Shown in pieces: positions 1 through 5,041 of a stretch of 5,041 bases of DNA; the first letter of the stretch is position 1, and each line of letters starts with the position of its first letter. A program made the translations under genes and the position numbers. Source of the DNA: Cytophagales bacterium (GTDB lineage: Bacteria; Bacteroidota; Bacteroidia; Cytophagales; Cyclobacteriaceae). The stretch covers positions 1 to 5,041 of the forward strand of contig DNTA01000269.1 of NCBI GenBank assembly GCA_003500135.1. The letters run 5' to 3'. Under the pieces are notes generated by a model, which worked only from the letters and a program-made list of their open reading frames with translations, ran no database searches and was not told where the DNA came from.

Positions 1-2246
1 AATAATGTTTTTTCTCCAAAATGGTCAAAGGCTACACGCGCTTTTCTGTTGGCGCCATCAAGGTCCATCTTTAATACTTTACCGAAACCAAACTTTGGAT
101 GCTCCACCTTCATGCCTTCTTTTAAATGAGTAGTATCGCTTGGTTGAAAATCAGTGGAGGGCTGGTGTTTGTATACCGATTGTTGATTCGGTGAAGGTTT
201 CTTTTTCAATCCGGAAACCAGATTTTTGGCAAACCCTCCCTGAATTTGGGGAATCCCGTTTTCCGATGAAGGAGTACGGATGGGGTCGCGACTGCTGAAC
301 TTGCGGTTGATTTTAATAAATGAAGGGTCGATTTCTTCAATGAAACGGCTGGGCTCGCACGTTTTAAGATTCCCGAAACGATACCTGGAAGTGGCATAGG
401 AAAGAAAAAGTTTTTTCTCTGCCCGCGTAATCGCCACGTAGAACAACCTACGTTCTTCTTCCAGGTCGGCCCTGCTATTGAGCATCATCATAGACGGGAA
501 CAGGTCTTCTTCCATTCCCACGATATAGACATTTTTATACTCGAGCCCTTTGGCCATGTGGATGGTCATGAGGGTTACTTTATCGTCATCGTCTTTGTCA
601 CCTTCTTCGACCGAAGTTATCAGAGCCACTTCCTGTAAAAAAGCGCCCAGGCTTTTATCTTCATTTTCCGGGGTTTCGACATATTCTTTAATGGCACTGA
701 GCAATTCCTGTACGTTTTCATACCGGTTTACACCTTCTACCGTTTTGTCATCGTAAAGCTCCTTGAGCAGACCGCTTTGCTTGGCGATATAACTTGCCGC
801 TTCAAAGGCATCGCGTTGCTTCACGGTGATCACAAAATTCTTCATCATCGTGGCAAACTGGTCAATGGCATTGGCTGCCCGGCCCGACATGAACTGATGA
901 ATATTGGAAGTAACATCCCAAAGTGTAAGCCCGCGTTCATATGCTGATACGACCAGCTTGTTTACGCTGGTATTTCCTATACCTCTTTTGGGCACGTTGA
1001 TGATCCTTCGTAGCGCTTGCTCATCATTTTGGTTGACGGCAAAACGCAGGTATGACAGCACATCTTTGATCTCTTTTCGCTGGTAGAAAGACAGGCCACC
1101 GATGATCCGGTACTTAATGTTCATTCTGCGAAGCGCCTCCTCTATGGCCCTCGATTGGCTGTTGGTTCGATACAAAACGGCAAAATCACTGTTGCGATAG
1201 TTATGATTTACCTTTTCCTCAAAAATTGAAGATGCCACTAGTTTACCTTCTTCATTATCAGAGTTGGCCTTCATTAATTCGATCAGATCACCATCTTCGT
1301 TAGAGGTCCATACGTTTTTCTGAAGCTGTGCTTTGTTCCGTGCGATAACCGAATTGGCCGCATTAACGATAGATTTGGTAGAGCGATAGTTCTGCTCGAG
1401 CTTGATCATTTTCAGCTCCGGAAAGTCCTTTTCAAAATTGAGTATGTTCCCAATATCCGCTCCCCGGAAAGCGTATATACTCTGAGCGTCATCACCTACC
1501 ACGCAGATATTTCTCCTTACCGCACTGAGTTTTTTAGTGATCAGGTATTGAGATATATTGGTGTCCTGGAACTCATCGACCAATACATAGTGAAAACGCT
1601 GCTGGTATTTATTCAATGCACCCGGAAAGTTTTTAAAAAGCACATTGGTATTGAACAACAGATCGTCAAAGTCCATTGCCCCGGCTTTGAAGCAGCGTTC
1701 CACATACGTTTTATAGATAGTACCCATCTTGGGCTTCATGGCCTGTTCATCATCGGCTTTGTACAAAGGGTTTTTTATGTACTCCTGCCACGAGATCAAC
1801 CGGTTTTTTGCCCTGCTTATGCGGTTAAAAACAATATTGGGCTTGTAAACTTTGTCGTCAAGCCCCATTTCCTTGACAATAGTTTTGATCAGGGCCTTTG
1901 AGTCGTCGGCATCATATATTGAAAAGCTGCTGGGATATCCCAACCGGTCGGACTCCGCTCTCAGGATGCGGGCAAATACGGAGTGGAAGGTACCCATCCA
2001 GATATTTCTCGCCTCATTACCCACGATCTTTTCGATCCTCTCGCGCATTTCGCCGGCTGCTTTATTGGTAAAAGTAAGCGCTAGAATATTGAACGGATCC
2101 ACATTGCCCGAACGGATCATATGAGCAATCCGATAGGTAAGCACCCGTGTTTTTCCCGAACCGGCGCCGGCAACAATTAATGTAGGTCCTTCTGTATTGG
2201 TTACCCCTTCGTGCTGTGGGGGATTTAATTGGTCAAGATAGTCCAT
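1..2246 (-). CDS. uvrD: UvrD/PcrA-type ATP-dependent DNA helicase (SF1A), 3' end cut by the window edge
   Basis: An unbroken minus-strand frame of 748 codons begins at ATG 2246-2244 and has no stop before the window edge. Visible superfamily 1 helicase motifs, in order: Q-motif glutamine (Q11), Walker A AGAGSGKT (26-33), motif Ia TFTNKAAGEMR (58-68), GTFHS (85-89), Walker B DEFQD (224-228), motif III GDDAQSIYAFRG (251-262), motif IV QNYR (285-288), motif V TIHMAKGLE (561-569) and motif VI FYVAITR (602-608). A polar, probably flexible linker (about 645-705) leads to a Tudor-like C-terminal domain beginning EHPKFGFGKV (715-724). In PcrA and UvrD this domain contacts RNA polymerase. Family knowledge gives 3'-5' unwinding in nucleotide excision and mismatch repair and in clearing stalled forks or polymerase. 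Roughly ten residues are probably missing at the C-terminus. The start is supported by a good Shine-Dalgarno and by the typical N-terminus. All motifs look competent. It could equally be called pcrA. Confidence 0.96.
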   Translation of the reverse strand, partial: MDYLDQLNPPQHEGVTNTEGPTLIVAGAGSGKTRVLTYRIAHMIRSGNVDPFNILALTFTNKAAGEMRERIEKIVGNEARNIWMGTFHSVFARILRAESDRLGYPSSFSIYDADDSKALIKTIVKEMGLDDKVYKPNIVFNRISRAKNRLISWQEYIKNPLYKADDEQAMKPKMGTIYKTYVERCFKAGAMDFDDLLFNTNVLFKNFPGALNKYQQRFHYVLVDEFQDTNISQYLITKKLSAVRRNICVVGDDAQSIYAFRGADIGNILNFEKDFPELKMIKLEQNYRSTKSIVNAANSVIARNKAQLQKNVWTSNEDGDLIELMKANSDNEEGKLVASSIFEEKVNHNYRNSDFAVLYRTNSQSRAIEEALRRMNIKYRIIGGLSFYQRKEIKDVLSYLRFAVNQNDEQALRRIINVPKRGIGNTSVNKLVVSAYERGLTLWDVTSNIHQFMSGRAANAIDQFATMMKNFVITVKQRDAFEAASYIAKQSGLLKELYDDKTVEGVNRYENVQELLSAIKEYVETPENEDKSLGAFLQEVALITSVEEGDKDDDDKVTLMTIHMAKGLEYKNVYIVGMEEDLFPSMMMLNSRADLEEERRLFYVAITRAEKKLFLSYATSRYRFGNLKTCEPSRFIEEIDPSFIKINRKFSSRDPIRTPSSENGIPQIQGGFAKNLVSGLKKKPSPNQQSVYKHQPSTDFQPSDTTHLKEGMKVEHPKFGFGKVLKMDLDGANRKARVAFDHFGEKTL

Positions 2247-2253
2247 TCCATTT

Positions 2254-2259
2254 CTCCTC
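2254..2259 (-). promoter_or_regulatory. Shine-Dalgarno for the helicase gene
   Basis: The minus strand reads GAGGAG here, and the AGGAG core lies 7 bases before the ATG at 2246, which is ideal spacing. It stands out because the DUF3109 and methionine aminopeptidase genes in this window have no such site. A second, out-of-frame ATG (2251-2249) lies only 2 bases after the motif and opens an 8-codon ORF that overlaps the helicase start. The spacing favours 2246. Confidence 0.65.
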
Positions 2260-2409
2260 AATCAGGCGGCAATTTACAAGGAATATCAGCGCATCGAAAA
2301 TAAAAATTGATCTTTCGTTTTTTTCACTGAACAAGCCTTTTAATACTTCGTTCATAAAGTATGCCCGGTGCCTGGATTAGCAAGGTTCAACGAAAAATAA
2401 GCATTTACC

Positions 2410-2440
2410 TTAACCGGGAAAATCATTATGATTACCTTTG
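2410..2440 (+). promoter_or_regulatory. Predicted Bacteroidota-type promoter for the DUF3109 gene
   Basis: TACCTTTG at 2433-2440 matches the TAnnTTTG -7 consensus exactly. The -33 region is weak: only TTA at 2410-2412 sits at the right distance (20 bases) instead of TTG. Transcription would begin near 2446-2448, leaving only about 8-10 bases before the ATG at 2456, so the mRNA would be almost leaderless. It would also exclude the in-frame TTG at 2438, which lies inside the -7 element. Confidence 0.5.
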
Positions 2441-2455
2441 CAGCTTTTCAGAATT

Positions 2456-3028
2456 ATGATCACAATTGACAATACCATAATATCAGATGACCTGGCGGAA
2501 AGCTTTTTTGTATGCAATTTAGAAAAGTGCAAAGGGGCGTGCTGCGTTGAAGGCGATCTGGGGGCGCCTCTTGAAAAAGAAGAGTTGCGCAATCTGGAAG
2601 AAATCTACGAAAAAGTGGAGCCCTACCTGAGTGAGGAAGGAAAACAGGCAATCCGGGAGCAAGGCCTGTACATTTACGATGATGAAGGTGACTTTTCTAC
2701 GCCAACCGTTGGTGGCAGGGAATGCGCCTATGCCATATATGATGAAAGAGGAATATTGAAATGTGGCATTGAGCAGGCCTATAACGATGGTAAAACGGAT
2801 TTCAAAAAGCCAATATCATGTCATTTGTACCCGGTAAGGATCACAAAATACGAACAATACGATGCTGTAAATTACGACCGTTGGGAAATATGTGCCCCCG
2901 CATGTAATTTTGGAAAATCATTAAACGTTCCACTTTTTGAGTTCCTGAAAGGGGCTTTGACCCGGAAATATGGTAAGAAGTGGTACGAAGAATTAGAATT
3001 AAAAATATTAGAAATAAGTAAAGCATAA
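2456..3028 (+). CDS. DUF3109 family protein, cysteine-rich putative metal-binding protein
   Basis: The gene encodes 190 residues, probably cytoplasmic, with no signal peptide or membrane segment. I recognise the DUF3109 family by its N-terminus [10 protein letters not shown], the segment [10 protein letters not shown] (25-34) followed by GAPLEKEE, the segment [11 protein letters not shown] (119-129), and the C-terminal FLK and [10 protein letters not shown]. It has nine cysteines: C20, C25, C29, C30, C90, C103, C122, C146 and C150. The C-x4-C-x3-CC cluster and the later C-x-x-YP segment resemble the YkgJ-type zinc/iron-chelating domain, so binding of a metal or Fe-S cluster is likely by inference; the biochemical function is unknown. 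The start is ATG 2456 because family members begin at this residue. The in-frame TTG at 2438 would add six residues but overlaps the predicted -7 promoter element. No Shine-Dalgarno is visible. The methionine aminopeptidase gene follows 65 bases later. Confidence 0.9.
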   Translation: MITIDNTIISDDLAESFFVCNLEKCKGACCVEGDLGAPLEKEELRNLEEIYEKVEPYLSEEGKQAIREQGLYIYDDEGDFSTPTVGGRECAYAIYDERGILKCGIEQAYNDGKTDFKKPISCHLYPVRITKYEQYDAVNYDRWEICAPACNFGKSLNVPLFEFLKGALTRKYGKKWYEELELKILEISKA

Positions 3029-3037
3029 CGCCATCGC

Positions 3038-3068
3038 TTGGCCTTAAACAGAATTAAGGTTAATTTTG
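3038..3068 (+). promoter_or_regulatory. Predicted Bacteroidota-type promoter for map and the genes after it
   Basis: TTG at 3038-3040, a 20-base spacer and TAATTTTG at 3061-3068 together match the TTG-N17-23-TAnnTTTG consensus of Bacteroidota primary-sigma promoters. Transcription would start near 3074-3076, at the edge of a run of ten A (3075-3084), giving a leader of about 20 bases that is A-rich and has no Shine-Dalgarno. This is the best promoter match in the window and suggests that the aminopeptidase and NUDIX genes can be transcribed apart from DUF3109. Confidence 0.6.
3042..3059. repeat. Perfect inverted repeat within the map promoter spacer
   Basis: CCTTAA (3042-3047) and TTAAGG (3054-3059) form perfect 6-base arms around a 6-base centre. 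G3041 and T3060 could extend an RNA stem by one wobble pair. It lies wholly between the predicted -33 and -7 elements, so it may be an operator. Alternatively it may be a weak hairpin that attenuates DUF3109 transcripts, although the bases after it are a mixed TTAATTTTGG and not a clean T tract. Confidence 0.45.
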
Positions 3069-3093
3069 GCTTCCAAAAAAAAAATAAGATTGG

Positions 3094-3876
3094 ATGGTGA
3101 TTTTAAAATCCAGGGAAGAAATTGAGTTAATGCGGCAAAGCGCATTAGTAGTGTCCAAGACATTAGGCATGCTAGCCAGGGAAATAAAACCAGGAGTAAC
3201 AACCCTTAAACTGGATCAACTCGCGGAGGAATTTATTCTCGATCATGGCACAGAGCCGGGCTTCAAGGGTCAATATGACTATAAATATACACTTTGCACA
3301 TCGGTGAACGAACAAGTGGTGCATGGCCTGCCCACCGACAAGCCCCTTGAGGAAGGTGATATCGTATCCATCGATTGTGGCGCTTTGAAAAATGGCTTTT
3401 ATGGAGACCATGCCTATACTTTTGCCGTGGGCGAGGTAGCGCCTGAAATATTGGAACTCCTAAAAGTTACGAAGGAAAGCCTGTACAAAGGCATAGAACA
3501 AATGCAAGCCGGTAAAAGAGTTGGCGATATTAGTTTCGCCATTCAATATCATACGGAGAAAAAACACGGATATGGCGTGGTGCGCGAATTGGTGGGGCAT
3601 GGACTTGGCCGCGAACTGCATGAGTCGCCGGAAGTGCCGAACTACGGGAAAAGAGGTCGCGGCCCAAAATTGAAAGAAGGTTTGGTTTTAGCCATAGAGC
3701 CCATGATAAACCTGGGCACCCATAAGGTAAAGCAGTTGCCCGACGGCTGGACGATCGTAACTCAGGATGCCCGTGTGAGTGCACATTTTGAACATGATGT
3801 TGCCATAGTTGACGGCAAACCTGATATTCTTTCCACTTTCGACTATGTAGAGGAAGCCCTCGAGGTCGTCTATTAG
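3094..3876 (+). CDS. map: Type I methionine aminopeptidase
   Basis: The gene encodes 260 residues, a normal length for a compact type I enzyme with no N-terminal extension. The enzyme removes the initiator methionine from nascent proteins in the cytoplasm when the second residue is small. The whole pita-bread active site is visible: metal ligands D94 (SIDCG), D105 (YGDHAY), H169 (GHGLGRELHE), E202 (AIEPM) and E233 (FEHDVAI), with catalytic histidines H77 (VVHGLP) and H176. These match E. coli D97, D108, H171, E204, E235, H79 and H178 with almost constant offset. The start is ATG 3094; the next codon is GTG, but MVILKSREEIELMR fits the family. A promoter lies just upstream and the NUDIX gene follows 10 bases after the stop. 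In many Bacteroidota a map gene sits in the ribosomal spc operon near secY and infA, so this copy, away from ribosomal genes, may be a second paralogue; that is inference. Confidence 0.97.
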   Translation: MVILKSREEIELMRQSALVVSKTLGMLAREIKPGVTTLKLDQLAEEFILDHGTEPGFKGQYDYKYTLCTSVNEQVVHGLPTDKPLEEGDIVSIDCGALKNGFYGDHAYTFAVGEVAPEILELLKVTKESLYKGIEQMQAGKRVGDISFAIQYHTEKKHGYGVVRELVGHGLGRELHESPEVPNYGKRGRGPKLKEGLVLAIEPMINLGTHKVKQLPDGWTIVTQDARVSAHFEHDVAIVDGKPDILSTFDYVEEALEVVY

Positions 3877-3886
3877 CAGTAAGGTT

Positions 3887-4432
3887 TTGAAATTTTGCAG
3901 CAACTGTGGAAGTGACCATCTGGAATTTATCATTCCTGAAAATGATACCTACCACCGCTATGTATGTACGAACTGCCATACCATACATTATCAAAACCCA
4001 AGACTGATCGTTGGATGCCTTGCTACATGGGAAAATAAAATACTGCTATGTAAGAGGGCCATCCAGCCACAAAAGGATCTTTGGAATTTACCAGCCGGAT
4101 TCCTTGAAAATGGCGAACGTGCCGAAGAAGGTGCTTTACGGGAAACACTGGAAGAATCTAAAGCCAAAGTAGATATTGTAAGGCTTCATGTACTGTACAG
4201 CATTCCAATTGTAAATCAGGTGTATCTCCACTTTCTGGCACGTATGAAAACTCCCGATTTTGGCACAACACTCGAGAGCAGCGAAGTACAGCTCTTTGAT
4301 CCAAAAGACATCCCATGGGATCGAATTGCCTTTCAAAGTACTACTTTCGCCCTAAAGAAATATCTGGAATTTGGGGATGAATACAATGGTGTTCATATCG
4401 GCAGCCTTGAAAAAAAAGCTATGTGGAAATAG
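3887..4432 (+). CDS. NUDIX hydrolase with N-terminal zinc ribbon, TTG start
   Basis: The gene encodes 181 residues. An N-terminal zinc ribbon has C4-x2-C7 and C27-x2-C30, followed by HTIHYQNPR and IVGCLATWE, as in the Nudix_N_2 class. The Nudix box spans G71 to A93 with E77, R85, E86, E89 and E90 in place for divalent metal binding. Its usual late glycine is lysine (K92), a position that also varies in relatives. The C-terminal part has ESSEVQLFDPKDIPWDRIAF (130-149), typical of this subfamily. It is not NudC, because the SQPWPFPxS motif is absent. The enzyme should cleave a nucleoside-diphosphate-linked compound; the substrate cannot be read from sequence. The only sensible start is TTG 3887, since relatives begin with M-x-F-C-x-x-C and no ATG lies upstream in frame before the stop at 3848. 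AAGG (3881-3884) is only 2 bases away, so translational coupling to map, which ends 10 bases earlier, is plausible. Confidence 0.93.
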   Translation: MKFCSNCGSDHLEFIIPENDTYHRYVCTNCHTIHYQNPRLIVGCLATWENKILLCKRAIQPQKDLWNLPAGFLENGERAEEGALRETLEESKAKVDIVRLHVLYSIPIVNQVYLHFLARMKTPDFGTTLESSEVQLFDPKDIPWDRIAFQSTTFALKKYLEFGDEYNGVHIGSLEKKAMWK

Positions 4433-4477
4433 CGCCTCTTCCAACCTTATTCTTGCCCCGCGTGTCTATCTACTAAA

Positions 4478-4481
4478 AGGA
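4478..4481 (+). promoter_or_regulatory. Shine-Dalgarno-like site deciding the lipoprotein start
   Basis: AGGA, within AAAAGGAAA, lies 9 bases before ATG 4491. It is modest and slightly distant, but it supports this start over ATG 4371. A short AGG-AAA-CCT self-complement is present and is probably trivial. Confidence 0.4.
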
Positions 4482-4490
4482 AACCTCCCA

Positions 4491-4979
4491 ATGAAAAATA
4501 TCTGGATACTCGCGCTTCTAGGCCTGATAGCCTCCTGTAATTCTATCGAAACAAACGATTTGGAAAAGCAGTCCGTCGAAAATGATGATTACATAGTATT
4601 CGGGCGCTTTTATGGCTACTGCCTTGGAGAGAAGTGTATAGATATCTACAAATTTACAGATCAAAAAATTCTGGAGGACTCCAGGGATCAATATCCAAAC
4701 TATATTGAATCGTATCCGGGATCATTTGATCAGGATTTAACCGAAAACTGGTATAAATATGCCGAAATTCATCTCCCCGAGGTACCGGTTGCTTTATTTC
4801 AGGAACAGGATACAATTGTTGGAATGCCTGATGCTGCCGATTGGGGCGGTGTATATTTTGAAATAAATCAAAATGGGGAGAAAAGGTATTGGCTGCTGGA
4901 CAACAACAGTGACAATTTGCCGGAATATCTGGTGGACTTTAAAAATGCCCTGCACGACTTATCGCAGGAACTTCCATAA
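4491..4979 (+). CDS. Small predicted lipoprotein of unknown function
   Basis: The gene encodes 162 residues. It starts with a short charged N-terminus and a hydrophobic core (MKNIWILALLGLIASC) ending in a lipobox I-A-S-C with the lipidated cysteine at C16. This predicts export by Sec and anchoring in an envelope membrane facing the periplasm or surface. The mature part is acidic and aromatic-rich, with FGRFYGYCLGEKCIDIYKF (38-56; C44 and C49 might form a disulfide), PDAADWGGVYFE (113-124) and KRYWLLDN (131-138). From memory it resembles small uncharacterised Bacteroidota proteins with an FGxFYGxCxGExCIxIFK motif, but I cannot name a family. The frame opens earlier at ATG 4371, but that would add 40 unlikely residues, overlap the NUDIX gene by 62 bases and bury the signal peptide. 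ATG 4491 has AGGA (4478-4481) 9 bases upstream. It lies 58 bases after the NUDIX gene with no clear promoter between, and a terminator follows. Confidence 0.85.
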   Translation: MKNIWILALLGLIASCNSIETNDLEKQSVENDDYIVFGRFYGYCLGEKCIDIYKFTDQKILEDSRDQYPNYIESYPGSFDQDLTENWYKYAEIHLPEVPVALFQEQDTIVGMPDAADWGGVYFEINQNGEKRYWLLDNNSDNLPEYLVDFKNALHDLSQELP

Positions 4980-5000
4980 GCAGTTTTTAAGATTAGAAAT

Positions 5001-5036
5001 AAAAAAACCGAATGATTATTCATCCGGCTTTTGTTT
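5001..5036 (+). terminator. Intrinsic terminator after the lipoprotein gene, possibly bidirectional
   Basis: CCGAATGA (5008-5015) pairs with TCATCCGG (5020-5027) around a TTAT loop, giving an 8-position stem with a single A-C mismatch. It is preceded by seven A (5001-5007) and followed by CTTTTGTTT (5028-5036). A-tract, stem and T-tract together suit termination from either strand, so a convergent gene may lie just to the right. It starts 21 bases after the lipoprotein stop codon and closes the plus-strand gene run. Confidence 0.8.
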
Positions 5037-5041
5037 AATTA

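Larger units (their letters stand above)
2247..2455. other. Divergent intergenic region between helicase and DUF3109 genes
   Basis: This AT-rich stretch holds no credible ORF. The right end carries the predicted DUF3109 promoter. An imperfect dyad, ATACTT at 2343-2348 and AAGTAT at 2357-2362 with an 8-base gap, lies in the middle. CGAAA at 2295-2299 and TTTCG at 2313-2317 could pair weakly just before a run of seven T (2318-2324). For the helicase I find no convincing promoter: the nearest minus-strand -7 candidate is TATTTTCG (2302-2295), one base off consensus and without a well-spaced TTG. Confidence 0.6.

Noticed and set aside
574..597. A DDDDK stretch in the helicase, resembling an enterokinase site or tag
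   Set aside because: It lies in an acidic loop just before motif V in a continuous native frame with no sign of engineered sequence, so it is coincidental.
1548..1901. A 117-codon plus-strand ORF within the helicase region
   Set aside because: It is antisense to the helicase Walker B and 1B regions, where the minus-strand frame encodes clear helicase sequence throughout. Its own translation shows no family features.
2295..2324. A terminator-like CGAAA...TTTCG pairing followed by seven T
   Set aside because: The stem has only five mostly A-T pairs with a 13-base loop, and no plus-strand gene ends upstream of it.
2376..2400. A tRNA T-loop-like GGTTCAA at 2384-2390
   Set aside because: No 5-base T stem pairs around it and no acceptor or anticodon arms can be drawn nearby.
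2438..2455. A six-residue extension of DUF3109 from TTG 2438
   Set aside because: The TTG lies in the predicted -7 promoter element, and family members start at the MITIDNT-type N-terminus.
3530..3994. A 154-codon minus-strand ORF across the map and NUDIX genes
   Set aside because: It is antisense to two well-supported genes that keep all their catalytic motifs. It has no recognisable domain and no start signal.
4371..4490. A 40-residue N-terminal extension of the lipoprotein from ATG 4371
   Set aside because: It would overlap the conserved-frame NUDIX 3' end by 62 bases and place the lipoprotein signal peptide internally. The start at 4491 gives a standard signal peptide and has AGGA upstream.
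4433..4490. A possible promoter in the NUDIX-lipoprotein gap (TTG at 4453-4455)
   Set aside because: No TAnnTTTG element lies at a suitable distance; the best candidate, TACTAAAA at 4471, is only 15 bases downstream and matches poorly.

Overview
The window reads as chromosomal DNA of a member of the Bacteroidota, most likely a Cytophagales-type lineage. The evidence is a DUF3109 protein (a family I know mainly from Bacteroidota), promoter-like sequences fitting the Bacteroidota primary-sigma consensus (TTG about 20 bases before TAnnTTTG), mostly missing Shine-Dalgarno sequences, A-rich leaders, and a small lipoprotein of a type I associate with this phylum. The order-level placement is inference.

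Layout: the left 2.25 kb is one long minus-strand gene, a UvrD/PcrA-type superfamily 1 DNA helicase. It is intact from its start codon but runs off the left edge a few residues short of its expected C-terminus. A 209-base divergent intergenic region (2247-2455) separates it from four plus-strand genes: a nine-cysteine DUF3109 protein (2456-3028), a type I methionine aminopeptidase (3094-3876), a zinc-ribbon NUDIX hydrolase with a TTG start (3887-4432), and a small predicted lipoprotein of unknown function (4491-4979). A hairpin with flanking A and T tracts (5001-5036) closes the run.

How the genes work together: the aminopeptidase and NUDIX genes are only 10 bases apart and are probably co-transcribed, with the lipoprotein gene possibly on the same transcript. 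A good promoter match sits just upstream of the aminopeptidase gene, so DUF3109 may be its own unit or may read through. No shared pathway is evident. The set looks like housekeeping (DNA repair, N-terminal methionine removal, nucleotide-derivative clean-up) plus two uncharacterised proteins. I see no mobile element, CRISPR array, RNA gene or defence-type cassette. The points most worth a second look are the DUF3109 cysteine constellation, the very short leader predicted for its gene, the palindrome inside the aminopeptidase promoter, and the unknown lipoprotein.
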